Notes: generated by a model from the letters alone, not told the origin. Counted from the stretch's first letter, positions 45,533 through 55,511 are shown. The stretch: 64,000 bases of DNA from Chitinophagaceae bacterium (GCA_023957575.1 JAMLGU010000007.1:1-64000), one strand, 5' to 3'. Numbers and translations are program-made.

Positions 45533-47503
45533 CTATTCAATTCTTCTTAATTTAATTGCAGAAGCAGGTGAAACCACCAATGGAAATTTTTCTACCGTAA
45601 CATTGGCCTGATCCAGACCAAAACCTTTTTCTTCAGATAGGCCGATTTGCTTAATAAGAAAATGAAATTTCATAATCAATTTTTCTATAAAAGGCAATTC
45701 ATTATCCTGACTCAGATACTTTTCCAATACGATAAACTGAAAATCGCCCACTATATTATTACTTGCCAGACTTTCATAACGGCTGATGATATTCACTTCC
45801 TTATTTTCTACCAAATCTTCCAGCACCTTTTTAAACATCAGGTTGATACGAGGTTGTACGCGAAACCCAAGTTTGAAGTCTATTCTGATAATGTCATTGG
45901 GTATAATGTGTTCTACTTTATATTCAGAAGTATAGGGTGCATCCATAGTATCCACATGTATAAACCAATAAATATCAGCTCTTTTGGGTTTGTTGTTCAG
46001 GATGGAATAAATGATTTTATGCTCAATTTCCTTTGGATTATCGGCGCTGGTAAGGTAGATGAGGTGGGTGGCGCATTTGGCAATACTTCTGTCGTTGCTC
46101 AGTTCCTGTATTTTGGAGATATAATGCTCCATGCGCACAAATTCCACATAACGATTTTTGATTTTACGCGAACGAAACCAAACAAACATTACGATAAACA
46201 TAATGCCGCCTATCATTAGGGTCATATAGCCGCCATGAGAAAATTTTTCCATAAGCGCTACCAGATAACCTGTTTCGATAATGAAGAATGAACCCAGAAA
46301 AATATATATCCAAAATGGCTTTATTCGTTTGAGTACCAAATAGTTGGCAAACAGCATTGTGGTACTAATCATGGTTATGATAATAGCCAGGCCATAAGCT
46401 GCTTCCATTCTGGATGATTTTTGGAAGTATAAAACCACTCCGGTGCAACCCACAAACATTAAAACATTAATTGCCGGAATAAAAATTTGGCCTCTGGCTT
46501 CGGATGGATATCTGAGTTTTAATTTAGGCCATAAATTTAACCTTATAGCCTCGTTGATTAGCGTAAAAGCCCCCGAAACCATAGCCTGACTTGCAATAAT
46601 AGCGGCAGCAGTGGCAATTACTACTGATGGAACTATAAACCATTCAGGCATCAGGCTGAAAAAGGCATTAATTCCCATTGTCTGTTTTGCCTGTTCGGTT
46701 ACATGAACGCCATTAAAATGAGAAATAAGAAATGCACCTTGACCGAAGTAATTGATAATCAATGATAGTTTTACAAAAAGCCACGAAATTCTTATATTTT
46801 CTCTTCCGCAATGCCCCAAATCACTATAAAGCGCTTCTGCACCGGTAGTACACAGAAAAACAGCTCCAAGCAGCCAAAACCCGTGAGGATAAGTGGCTAA
46901 AAACCGTATAGCATAATGTGGGCTAAGCGCTCTGAAAATACTGAGATCGTCAGTAAGATGAATAGCCCCTATAACTGCCAGCATCGTGAACCAGATAAAC
47001 ATTATTGGCCCAAAAATCCTTCCAATATTGGCAGTGCCAAATTGCTGTAAAAAGAAAAATAATGAAAGGATTATTAATACAATTGTAACTACTGTTTGAG
47101 TGGGCATATCAAGCAAAGAGGGCAAAATTCCTAATCCTTCAATGGCCGAGGTAACAGTCATTGGGGGTGTTATGATTCCATCTGCCAAAAGAGAAGCGCC
47201 TCCGATCATTGCCGGTATTACCAACCATTTTCTCCTTCGGCGCACTAAAGCGTATAAAGAAAAAATGCCCCCTTCCCCCTTATTATCTGCTCTTAGAATA
47301 AGAACTACATACTTCAGGGTGGTTTGTAATGTGAGTGTCCAAATAATGCAGGACAAGGTACCCATTATTAGATCTTCTGTGATGACTCTGTTGCCTATAA
47401 TGGCATTGAACACATATAGGGGGGATGTACCAATATCTCCATAAATTATACCTAGTGCAACTATCAATCCAGCAGCGGTAGCTTTGTTTGTGGATACTTT
47501 CAC
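45533..47503 (-). CDS. kup: Kup-type potassium transporter
   Basis: 656-residue K+ uptake permease of the KUP/HAK/KT family, with about 12 transmembrane helices to residue ~430 and a cytoplasmic domain. GIIYGDIGTSPLYVF is the selectivity-helix signature; NKGEGGIFSLYALVRRR and GAEALYSDLGHCG follow. Proton-coupled uptake in low K+ is family knowledge. No regulatory gene is nearby. Divergent from the protein at 47702. Confidence 0.95.
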   Translation of the reverse strand: MKVSTNKATAAGLIVALGIIYGDIGTSPLYVFNAIIGNRVITEDLIMGTLSCIIWTLTLQTTLKYVVLILRADNKGEGGIFSLYALVRRRRKWLVIPAMIGGASLLADGIITPPMTVTSAIEGLGILPSLLDMPTQTVVTIVLIILSLFFFLQQFGTANIGRIFGPIMFIWFTMLAVIGAIHLTDDLSIFRALSPHYAIRFLATYPHGFWLLGAVFLCTTGAEALYSDLGHCGRENIRISWLFVKLSLIINYFGQGAFLISHFNGVHVTEQAKQTMGINAFFSLMPEWFIVPSVVIATAAAIIASQAMVSGAFTLINEAIRLNLWPKLKLRYPSEARGQIFIPAINVLMFVGCTGVVLYFQKSSRMEAAYGLAIIITMISTTMLFANYLVLKRIKPFWIYIFLGSFFIIETGYLVALMEKFSHGGYMTLMIGGIMFIVMFVWFRSRKIKNRYVEFVRMEHYISKIQELSNDRSIAKCATHLIYLTSADNPKEIEHKIIYSILNNKPKRADIYWFIHVDTMDAPYTSEYKVEHIIPNDIIRIDFKLGFRVQPRINLMFKKVLEDLVENKEVNIISRYESLASNNIVGDFQFIVLEKYLSQDNELPFIEKLIMKFHFLIKQIGLSEEKGFGLDQANVTVEKFPLVVSPASAIKLRRIE

Positions 47504-47701
47504 TTATTTAAGTTGTATTTTAAATTATTCGCCAACAAAGTTTAAAAAAAACATTTTAAAAAACGCAAATTTTATTATTTTATTGTTTTTGCTAAAAAAT
47601 ATTTAATGAGAATCGAAAAACCCTAAAACTATTATAAATTTCAGCTTGTTTCGATGAATATATAAATCAATATGTAACTTTATCAACAAATTCGGTTTTC
47701 T

Positions 47702-49306
47702 ATGAAAAAAATTTATTCGTTTGCAATTGTTTTTTTGATGCTTGCGTTGTGCAATAATGCACTTGCACAATCCGAAATCATGTATGCTGATGTCAACAGA
47801 GCGGATGTACAGCGCATGAATTTTGAAATTATTGGTAAAACTGCGAGTAATTATTTGATTTACAAGGAAATAAAAGGCAGACACTGGATCAGTGTGCATG
47901 ATGAAAACATGCGTGAGCTTGAAAATGTGCCCATTTCCATTTTGCCTTCAAAATCCGAACTGATGGATGTAACTTTTTTTCCCTCAGGAAATGGCGCATG
48001 GCTGATTTACCAGTTTCAGAAGGAAAATATTGTCTATTGTGAGGCTGCTAAGGTAGAGGCCAACGGTCGTATTCTGGATGCTCCTACACTGTTAGACACA
48101 ACCATTATTACCTATAAGACTGATAACAGAATTTACAATACCCTCATTAATGCAGATGGCAGTAAAATCATGTTGTTTAAAATAAACAGAAAAGACAGGG
48201 CTTTGTACCATTTGAGTACCAAATTATTGGATAATAAATTAGAGCCCCTTTATTCAGGTACTGTGTCGCTTCCGATGAATCCTGATGGCGATTATCTTAC
48301 CGGATACAGCCTCGATGATGATGGCAACTTAGTCTTTGTGAAGTACAACCGAATGAAAAGCGGCGAAATTGGCGCTGCTTCTTTGATGGTGAAGCCTTCG
48401 AACAAAGATGTAATTGAAGATCATTCATTGAATATCAACAACTTATACCTTGATGACCTTAAAGTAAAAATTGACGATAAAAACAATAAATATCTTTTAG
48501 TTTCTTTTTATTCCGAAAAGAAGAAAGGAAATCTTGCAGGATTATACACTTACGCCTGGGATAAGAAAAACAATTCTTTTGCCTACGAAAAGACCAGTTC
48601 CTTAACAGAAGAAATGCTCAGAAAAGGAAAAGGCAAGTCAAAATCAAAGTCAGCTTATAATGATTATTTCATTAACAATATTGTTCTCAATAATAATGGT
48701 GGGTTCACTGTAGGTGCAGAAGTGCTTTATGCTACCAACTATGGCGGCATGTATGACCGATGGGGTTATTGGGGATCGCCCTATTTTGGCGCACCTTACG
48801 GAGGCTTTTATGGAGGATGGTACGGCTGGGGTGGATGGTCGCCATGGAGCTACGGATGGGGACGCTTTGGTTATTGGTCGCCTTATTATTACTACTCCCC
48901 TTTCTTTTACCGTAGCTACTGGTGGGGCGATTATGGATATAGCGGCTCACAAAGATTTCATGCCGGTAATGTGGCCCTGTTTGCATTTGACAAAGACGGG
49001 AATAAGGAATGGGATAATGTTATCGTGAAATCACAAAGCAGTACTAATACAGATGCCACTATTTCTTACCTGATATTAAATAAAGGCAGTGATTTACATG
49101 TGGTATTGAATAATTCGGGTAAAATTTCCGATTTGGAAAATATTTCTATAAACGGCGCGGGAAGTATTTTTCAGGAAAATCCATTGCAGGCAAAAGATAA
49201 ACATAGCGAGTTTATGCCCCGCTATGCCAAACAAATAAATGATAATGAAGTGATTATGCCTGTTTTGACAAAGAAAAATATACAATTTGCTAAGGTTAAA
49301 TTATAA
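47702..49306 (+). CDS. Secreted protein with Gly/Tyr/Trp-rich insert
   Basis: 534-residue exported protein: signal ending LCNNALAQ, then an N-terminal domain of repeated beta-strand segments, as in a beta-propeller. A low-complexity stretch (about residues 345-415) consists almost only of Gly, Tyr, Trp, Phe, Ser and Pro, with units such as YGGMYDRWGYWGSPYFG. The C-terminal domain resumes a strand-rich pattern. No family is recognised. The aromatic region may bind, self-associate, or span a barrel mouth; this is speculative. Confidence 0.78.
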   Translation: MKKIYSFAIVFLMLALCNNALAQSEIMYADVNRADVQRMNFEIIGKTASNYLIYKEIKGRHWISVHDENMRELENVPISILPSKSELMDVTFFPSGNGAWLIYQFQKENIVYCEAAKVEANGRILDAPTLLDTTIITYKTDNRIYNTLINADGSKIMLFKINRKDRALYHLSTKLLDNKLEPLYSGTVSLPMNPDGDYLTGYSLDDDGNLVFVKYNRMKSGEIGAASLMVKPSNKDVIEDHSLNINNLYLDDLKVKIDDKNNKYLLVSFYSEKKKGNLAGLYTYAWDKKNNSFAYEKTSSLTEEMLRKGKGKSKSKSAYNDYFINNIVLNNNGGFTVGAEVLYATNYGGMYDRWGYWGSPYFGAPYGGFYGGWYGWGGWSPWSYGWGRFGYWSPYYYYSPFFYRSYWWGDYGYSGSQRFHAGNVALFAFDKDGNKEWDNVIVKSQSSTNTDATISYLILNKGSDLHVVLNNSGKISDLENISINGAGSIFQENPLQAKDKHSEFMPRYAKQINDNEVIMPVLTKKNIQFAKVKL

Positions 49307-49362
49307 ACTGATTTTTTTAAACTAAGTATATAAAGCTATTTTTGCCTGAAAAGGTCAGGTAA

Positions 49363-50349
49363 GTGATAGGTGTATTTAAAAAAAAGAATCCCGGCAATGT
49401 GCTGATGCTGTTTATCATCGGCGCTTTACTTAAAATACCGGTTTTTCTGTCGGCTGAAAAAATCATTGCAAACGACAATGACGGTATTCTTTACCAAAAA
49501 TTAGTTAAGTTTTTGGAGCCTTTGGGCAATGCCTTCCCTGTTGCTTATGCACTGATTGCCTATTTGATTATCATTTTGGAGGCTATTATCCTGTCGCAGT
49601 TTATTAATGCCAACAGGCTGATGAAAAGGTCGAATTTTCTTGCAGGCCTGGCTTTTGTATTGATTACTTCCTTTTTGCCTGAGTTTAATTATTTATCATC
49701 TCAGCTCATAGCATCTCTTTTCTTTTTGCTGATTTTTATTCAGATGTTTAAATCACATAACCAACAGCTGACAACCGGGGGTATTTACAATAGCGGATTA
49801 ACATTGGGTATTGCCGTTCTATTATTTTTCCCTTCGCTATTCTTTCTATTATGGATGTTTATAGCGCTTGTTTTGTTCAGACCATTTCAGCTAAAAGAGT
49901 GGGTTTTGATGATTATGGGCCTGTTAACGCCTTATTATTTTCTGGCATCCTATTTCTTTTTGACAGACCATTCTCTCCTTACACTCTTGCCTCAGCTTTC
50001 GGTTGGCTTCAATAAGGAAGCTCCTTCAATATGGTTGGCAGGAACTTTCTTTTTGGTTCTAACTCCTTTATTAACAGGATTTTATTATAGCCAGTCACTT
50101 TCTAACCGTATGCTCATACATGCCAGAAAGGCGTGGACTATGTTTCTGATTTTTATACTTGTTTCCATAATTATTGTTTTCTTTAACCCTACCGCCGGAT
50201 ACGAAAACTGGATAATGGTTTTATTGCCGGTTGCGGCATTTCATGGTTTTGGATACCTGAACAGTGAAGTGAATATTTATCCTAAAATATCTTTTTGGCT
50301 GTCGGTGGCGTTTATTATTTTCTCACAGGTGTATATGAACATTCATTGA
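49363..50349 (+). CDS. DUF6427-type membrane protein
   Basis: 328-residue integral membrane protein with about nine hydrophobic helices. It starts with GTG, giving MIGVFKKKNPGNVLMLFIIGALLKIPVFL, and resembles the DUF6427 family. No catalytic motif seen. It follows the Gly/Tyr-rich protein by 56 bases on the same strand. Confidence 0.8.
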   Translation: MIGVFKKKNPGNVLMLFIIGALLKIPVFLSAEKIIANDNDGILYQKLVKFLEPLGNAFPVAYALIAYLIIILEAIILSQFINANRLMKRSNFLAGLAFVLITSFLPEFNYLSSQLIASLFFLLIFIQMFKSHNQQLTTGGIYNSGLTLGIAVLLFFPSLFFLLWMFIALVLFRPFQLKEWVLMIMGLLTPYYFLASYFFLTDHSLLTLLPQLSVGFNKEAPSIWLAGTFFLVLTPLLTGFYYSQSLSNRMLIHARKAWTMFLIFILVSIIIVFFNPTAGYENWIMVLLPVAAFHGFGYLNSEVNIYPKISFWLSVAFIIFSQVYMNIH

Positions 50350-50435
50350 TTTCACAATTTGAATAGTAGCCGTCTTTGACCCTATGCCGGATGCCATACT
50401 ATTTGCCTAATATCCAAAAGATACTAAACAAAATT

Positions 50436-51644
50436 TTATTCTTCTGCTCCCTCAGCATATTCTCTTAAATACTCAAAATGAGCGCTAAGTTTCCCATTAT
50501 GTACAATAGTAGCCCGGTCAATAATTTCTGAGCCGCCTTCGGCAAGGGCTTCCAATACAAATTTAATCAATTGTTCTCCAAAGTACCTGCTGGCATCTCT
50601 GGGGAGTTCATTGGGCAGATTGCCTACCGCCATTATGTCAATTGAATTTTTCTGATAAGGTGGTGTTTTTTCTAAAGTATTCCTATCAATGCCATATATC
50701 GGGTCTTCGATGGTCTGGCTATAAAGATTTATGGGCACCGAACCCTCTCTGTCATCCGAAACGTCGGCAATTGCTTGTATAATAAAGTCCTCTGCCCGAA
50801 TATCATCCTTTTCGAATAAGCGAGGGATACGCTCGTCCCAATATACGCCATTCAACAATATATCTGTTTGAGTGGTATAAGGTAAAAATTTACAAACATA
50901 TTCCTGTGGATTTTCATGAAAATGCATTCGGCTGTACTTTCCTGTATTTCGGTGCATATAAAGTTCGGCCCCTTTTAGCTGCGTATATACAGGGTAAGCA
51001 AAGCGCCTTATCAGATAATCATCAAGTTCCACCTCATGTATCCCCATCAGGTTCATAATCTCCAGTAAACCCTGAGCCACCCGTCCACTACCTGTAATGG
51101 CTATTTTCACATTGGGCAGCCGAAGACCAAAGTAGGTGTGAATCAGTTCTTTGAAACTTCTTTGTTTATACACCCGCTCTAATTTGTACAATCCGGTTCT
51201 TTCGCCATAGGCCATCATACCGTTATGAGCGCCCACGATACCGGCAAAAAAGCCAAAGCCTATAATTCGCTGACCGTCATCATGCTCCAGACATTCATAA
51301 TCAATCAATGTAATATTTTTTTGAATGATTGCTCTCAGAAGTTTACGATTATGTGGTTGTTGTTTTTTGGTATGTGAGAAAAACAGATAGGTTTTATTTT
51401 CAATCAAATCATCAATGGGTACTTCTTTTATCCCAAGCAAAACATCGCATGAAGAAAGATCGTCACTCAAGGTTGCGCCGGCCCTTTGGTACTCATCATC
51501 CGAGAAGCATCTTTTGGCTGATGGTTGTACCATTATTGTAATGTCATTTCTGTTTTTGAGCAACCATTTACACTGTTGGGGAGTAAGCGCTACCCTGTTG
51601 TCCTGAGGGATTTTTCCTTCTTTAATTAATCCTATTTTAAGCAT
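50436..51644 (-). CDS. Saccharopine/alanine dehydrogenase-like oxidoreductase
   Basis: 402-residue NAD-dependent oxidoreductase; MLKIGLIKEGKIPQDNRVALTP is the alanine dehydrogenase/PNT N-terminal block, and KIAITGSGRVAQGLLEIMN is the Rossmann NAD-binding region. It is close to lysine-forming saccharopine dehydrogenases in layout. Function could be lysine metabolism; unverified. Start at 51644 chosen over ATG at 51656 because family members begin close to M-K-I-G-L-I. Confidence 0.78.
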   Translation of the reverse strand: MLKIGLIKEGKIPQDNRVALTPQQCKWLLKNRNDITIMVQPSAKRCFSDDEYQRAGATLSDDLSSCDVLLGIKEVPIDDLIENKTYLFFSHTKKQQPHNRKLLRAIIQKNITLIDYECLEHDDGQRIIGFGFFAGIVGAHNGMMAYGERTGLYKLERVYKQRSFKELIHTYFGLRLPNVKIAITGSGRVAQGLLEIMNLMGIHEVELDDYLIRRFAYPVYTQLKGAELYMHRNTGKYSRMHFHENPQEYVCKFLPYTTQTDILLNGVYWDERIPRLFEKDDIRAEDFIIQAIADVSDDREGSVPINLYSQTIEDPIYGIDRNTLEKTPPYQKNSIDIMAVGNLPNELPRDASRYFGEQLIKFVLEALAEGGSEIIDRATIVHNGKLSAHFEYLREYAEGAEE

Positions 51645-51852
51645 CCGTATCATCATTTAAGCAAACAATTCGGCAATATAATTGTATTTATTAAAAGAAT
51701 TTCTTATGGCACATATTAAAAAATTGCTAATAAATATACTGAATTTTCTCAAGCCAAAAAAAAGTTGTTGCAAATAAAGTCTGTTGGTAAAAAAATATTT
51801 GTATCAGATAGCGCTGTATTCCACTAAAACTTTGTAATATTGCACCCCCACA

Positions 51853-51936
51853 GCCCAGATGGCGGAATTGGTAGACGCGCCAGACTCAAAATCTGGTGTC
51901 CGCAAGGATGTGCAGGTTCGATTCCTGTTCTGGGCA
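51853..51936 (+). tRNA. tRNA-Leu (anticodon CAA)
   Basis: 84-base class II tRNA with a 7-base acceptor stem GCCCAGA/TCTGGGC, discriminator A and no encoded CCA. The anticodon stem CCAGA/TCTGG closes the loop CTCAAAA with CAA at 51887-51889, decoding UUG. The long variable arm TGTCCGCAAGGATGTG confirms Leu. T-arm GGTTCGATTCC is intact. Confidence 0.97.
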
Positions 51937-51938
51937 CG

Positions 51939-51966
51939 AAAATCTCGCAATAAGGCGGGATTTTTT
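51939..51966 (+). terminator. Terminator after tRNA-Leu
   Basis: Arms AAAATCTCGC and GCGGGATTTT (one G-T pair) with a 6-base loop, then a run of T. It begins three bases after the tRNA. Confidence 0.8.
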
Positions 51967-52133
51967 CGCATTAAAAAGGTTCTGATTTTCTAAAAAAATG
52001 AACCCATTTTAAACAATAATAGCATAACCAATCGGCAATTAATCTCAATCCTAATTCAAAACCCTGAAACAACATTTCCCTACCTTCGCTTGTTATCATT
52101 TACTCAATCTATTTCTTTAAATATATACAGATT

Positions 52134-53534
52134 TTGAATTCAACAACTGACGAAACAACAATTAAAAAATTATTACCCTTTATTCTGGCAACTGCTATCT
52201 TTATGCAAATGCTCGATTCTACCATTCTGAACACATCTTTGCCTGCAATAGCCAAAGACCTTAACGAATCGCCGCTAAATATGCAGAATGCCATCATCAG
52301 CTATGTACTAACCCTTGCGCTTTTTATGCCGGTGAGTGGTTTTTTGGCAGATAAATTCGGTACCCGTAAAATATTTATTCTGTCGCTGGCCTTGTTTTCG
52401 GCAGGGTCCCTGTTTTGCTCACTATCTCAAAACCTGACACAATTAGTAGTTTCACGCATCATTCAGGGATTAGGCGGCAGCCTGATGACACCGGTAGGCA
52501 AACTGGCGCTCATCAAAACCTTTCCTAAAAACGAACTGATAAAAGCAATGAACTATGCCATCATACCGGCGCTAATCGGACCGGTATTGGGCCCATTGGT
52601 GGGTGGGTACATGGTGGACTATCTTTCATGGCACTGGATTTTTTTAATCAATATCCCAATTGGCGTATTGGGTATCCTTTTGAGCATAAAATATATGCCT
52701 GACTATGTTTCGGATATTATCAGTTTTGACCTTAGAGGATTTTTATTTTTTGCGGCAGCTTCTTTGTCACTTTCGGTAGCCTTGGAGATGATGGGGAACG
52801 TTATCCACGTTACTCCTGTGTTACTCATTTTGCTTGTTGGTTTTCTGATGCTGTATTTTTATTACCGTCATGCTCAAAAGGATGATAACCCTATTTTTCC
52901 GCTCAATCTGTTTCAGGTGCGTACTTTCAGGGTAGGTATTTTAGGCAATCTGGCAACCAGATTGGGAATTAGTGCAGTGCCATTATTATTACCATTAATG
53001 ATTCAGATTGCTTATGGACAATCGGCAATCGTATCGGGGTGGATTGTGGCGCCAATGGCATTGACCGCCATGTTTGGAAAATCGGCAGTAATCAGAATTT
53101 TAAATAATGTCGGCTATCGAACTACATTAATTACCAATACATTTATCATCGGGTTATTAATTTGTATGATGGCTATTCCGTCTCTTCACACTTCCATTTT
53201 TTGGTATATCCCTATTATTGCCACACTTGGATTTTTTAATTCTATCCAGTTTACGGCTATGAATACTATTTCCATCGCTGATTTACGCGATTATCATACA
53301 AGTAGCGGCAATTCATTGGTTTCGGTCAACCAGCAATTGGCAATTGGCTTTGGAATAGCCTTCGGATTGATTGTTTTGAAGCTGTTTGAGAGCGATAACC
53401 ATATTGTGCACAACGATCTTCATACTGCATTCAGATATACTTTTCTGGTTGTAGGAGGTCTCACCATACTGTCTGGCATTATATTTCGGAGACTGCATTT
53501 CAAAGATGGCGACAATATGAAGACGGATGATTAA
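52134..53534 (+). CDS. MFS drug efflux transporter, DHA2 (EmrB/QacA)
   Basis: 466-residue transporter with about 14 helices. AIFMQMLDSTILNTSLPAIA and FMPVSGFLADKFGTRKIF are helix 1 and the loop 2-3 motif A; GPVLGPLVGGYMVDY is motif C for antiport. The start is an unusual TTG at 52134; the next ATG (residue 24) would remove part of helix 1, and no ATG lies upstream in frame. It would export hydrophobic compounds by proton antiport; no EmrA-type partner is here. Confidence 0.9.
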   Translation: MNSTTDETTIKKLLPFILATAIFMQMLDSTILNTSLPAIAKDLNESPLNMQNAIISYVLTLALFMPVSGFLADKFGTRKIFILSLALFSAGSLFCSLSQNLTQLVVSRIIQGLGGSLMTPVGKLALIKTFPKNELIKAMNYAIIPALIGPVLGPLVGGYMVDYLSWHWIFLINIPIGVLGILLSIKYMPDYVSDIISFDLRGFLFFAAASLSLSVALEMMGNVIHVTPVLLILLVGFLMLYFYYRHAQKDDNPIFPLNLFQVRTFRVGILGNLATRLGISAVPLLLPLMIQIAYGQSAIVSGWIVAPMALTAMFGKSAVIRILNNVGYRTTLITNTFIIGLLICMMAIPSLHTSIFWYIPIIATLGFFNSIQFTAMNTISIADLRDYHTSSGNSLVSVNQQLAIGFGIAFGLIVLKLFESDNHIVHNDLHTAFRYTFLVVGGLTILSGIIFRRLHFKDGDNMKTDD

Positions 53535-53600
53535 TTTTTAATTTTGGTTGTTCAAAAAAGCTATATCCGAATAAAAAAATTTGACCACGCAATAACTAAC

Positions 53601-54198
53601 CAACTATGGATTGCAAATCCATAGGTTGAGTACATTGACTGAAAGTCATTTGAACTTGCTGTAAACAGCATTGAAAACTGTAAACTGAAAGTTCATTAAA
53701 ATCACTCAAGAATGAAATTCTCATCGCTATTTGGATTATCCCTGTGATGTTCCAAATAATTCTGAATCATCTCATCAGTAATATTTCCACTACTCCAAGC
53801 TCCGTAGCCTATGCCCCACAAGTGTTGACCCCAATAACGTTTCTTCAATTCTACAAACTCATCCATCAGCAATCTCGCACTTCTACCCTTCAAACGCTTC
53901 ACAATCTCGCTTATCGACAACTTCGGCGGATAACTTATATGCAGATGAATATGGTCTTTACTCACTACACCTTTTAGTATCCGTATATCCATCGTATCGC
54001 ACATCTGACGTATTAAATCCCTGCATCGAATCTGCACTTCGCCTCGCATTACACCATACCGATACTTTGTACTCCATACTATATGAACATGCAATTGATG
54101 AACACTATGGCTACTTTTACGATTGGCAACATTTTCCATTTGACAAAAATACAACGATATTTGTAGAAGCTAAAGCCTTGGACTAAAGTCCATAGCTT
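53601..54198. mobile_element. IS200-type insertion element
   Basis: Transposase gene flanked by subterminal hairpins, as in single-strand IS200/IS605 transposition: CTATGGATT-GCA-AATCCATAG on the left (53604-53624) and a bulged hairpin around TGGACT-AA-AGTCCA on the right (54173-54198). Additional small hairpins GACT-GAA-AGTC and GCTG-TAAA-CAGC lie between the left end and the gene. No tnpB is present. The exact ends and target could not be fixed. Confidence 0.72.
53702..54139 (-). CDS. tnpA: IS200-family transposase TnpA (Y1 HUH)
   Basis: 145-residue Y1 transposase; start at Met 54139. HUH motif DHIHLH (His63, His65) and catalytic Tyr128 in MIQNYLEHH are intact, so it may be active. QLHVHIVWSTKYRYGVM is the family N-terminus. 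It nicks single-stranded DNA at hairpins as seen at the element ends. Five codons upstream of the chosen Met are open in frame but look nonnative. Confidence 0.93.
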   Translation of the reverse strand: MENVANRKSSHSVHQLHVHIVWSTKYRYGVMRGEVQIRCRDLIRQMCDTMDIRILKGVVSKDHIHLHISYPPKLSISEIVKRLKGRSARLLMDEFVELKKRYWGQHLWGIGYGAWSSGNITDEMIQNYLEHHRDNPNSDENFILE

Positions 54199-54330
54199 AA
54201 ACTAACGTTTTGTGACCAGTTAATGCTTCACTTTTCAGATCGCTTGTGCCAAAGTCGGGAATTTGTTATCTTTACTCGCAAAGTTTTTACTTATTAAGAA
54301 AATATACTAATCAATTTCAAAAATTAAATT

Positions 54331-54564
54331 ATGGAACAAAAAGATGTATGGCTGGGAAGCCTTATTACAAAAACCCCTCAGGAAGGAAGAGAATTAGCAA
54401 TCTTGATGGCAAGAAAAACGATTGGCGCTATCCAGTCGGACCCTGAAATCAAAAAGGCTTTGCGTGAAAAATATGCGACCGATTCTGCACAATTGATTGC
54501 GTCTGCCGAGGTGGTAGCTATCGAATTCAGAACAGTTGCCGAGGCTAATAATTACTGGAGGTAG
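54331..54564 (+). CDS. Hexameric tyrosine-coordinated heme protein (HTHP)
   Basis: 77-residue protein resembling HTHP, a small hexameric haem protein with peroxidase/catalase-like activity. Matching blocks: SLITKTPQEGRELAILMARKTI and VVAIEFRTVAEANNYWR at the end. Tyr48 in REKYATDS is the likely haem-coordinating residue (inference from family; not aligned). No signal peptide, so cytoplasmic. It sits just beyond the IS200 element. Confidence 0.82.
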   Translation: MEQKDVWLGSLITKTPQEGRELAILMARKTIGAIQSDPEIKKALREKYATDSAQLIASAEVVAIEFRTVAEANNYWR

Positions 54565-54746
54565 TCCGGACTAATAAATAGTAAATATTTAAACAGAAAT
54601 AATGTCAGGCTATCAACCTGAATTGTTTCTGTTTTTTTTCATGCTGTAAAGTTCTTGGATTGAAGGTTTCACAGTTTTTGAAAAAAAATTGGAATTATTT
54701 GGGGGAACCAATCAGAAAGCTGTCAAACATTTCTTGCAACATCATA

Positions 54747-55511
54747 TCAGGATGGAAAAATCTTACTTGTCTTTTTATAACTCTTATTATAAATAAAAAG
54801 GCATGATCCGTTTTTTATTTTTTCTATGATTGGACGATTCAGCTTTTCAGGCACAGCCGGGCATCCTAAACTGCGACCGATATATCCCTGCGAGCGGATG
54901 TAGGAATCATTTACATAATCGGCGCCATGCATCACGATGGCTCTTTGAAACGCATTGCTGTTAAGTCCTGCCTCCATTCCAGACAGTTTGAGCGAAAAAC
55001 CGTTGGAGCCGTTATAAGTTCCTTCTGTTACATAAAAACCCAAACTGCTTTTATTGGATTCTGCTTTGTTGCTGAAGGACTGAGCCCATTCCTTTCCTGA
55101 ATTTTTACCATGAGCCACCAGCGTATTAAAAAGGATTTTATAGTTCTTAATATCTATCACATAAAGCCGTTTGTTGTAACTGGGTTGGTCAAAGTCAACA
55201 ATGGTAAGTATAGAATCATTTTTCAGATAGCCGTCATTTTGTAATGTTGCAAACCCGTTCATGGCATATTCAAATGCTTCCTGAGATAGTCCTTTTTGTT
55301 CTAATTGAAGACTGTCATAAACAAATACCTGCATCGTGTGAAGGTCAGATTGAGGACTCAGGCAGGTACTAAAGAACAATGCCGAAGGTAAATCTTTATT
55401 TGTATTGACAGTTGCTTTGAGGGTCCATGAAATATTGATAAAAATAGATGTTACAATTATTGCCCATGTAAAAAACTTCCTGATTTTTTGCTGCATACCT
55501 GTTTCTTTCAA
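54747..55511 (-). CDS. L,D-transpeptidase-like murein protein (YkuD_2)
   Basis: 254-residue exported protein with a signal-anchor-like N-terminus (KFFTWAIIVTSIFINISW). The catalytic domain of the murein L,D-transpeptidase family, YkuD_2 (PF13645 type), carries IVMHGADYVN and SLGCPAVP with the catalytic Cys. It would crosslink or modify peptidoglycan. A start five codons downstream (55496) is also possible. Divergent from purE. Confidence 0.87.
   Translation of the reverse strand: MKETGMQQKIRKFFTWAIIVTSIFINISWTLKATVNTNKDLPSALFFSTCLSPQSDLHTMQVFVYDSLQLEQKGLSQEAFEYAMNGFATLQNDGYLKNDSILTIVDFDQPSYNKRLYVIDIKNYKILFNTLVAHGKNSGKEWAQSFSNKAESNKSSLGFYVTEGTYNGSNGFSLKLSGMEAGLNSNAFQRAIVMHGADYVNDSYIRSQGYIGRSLGCPAVPEKLNRPIIEKIKNGSCLFIYNKSYKKTSKIFPS

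Noticed and set aside
45647..46219. 190-codon open frame opposite kup
   Set aside because: Antisense shadow of the cytoplasmic domain of kup.
54246..54446. 66-codon open frame overlapping the HTHP gene
   Set aside because: Different frame from the recognisable HTHP and no supporting features.
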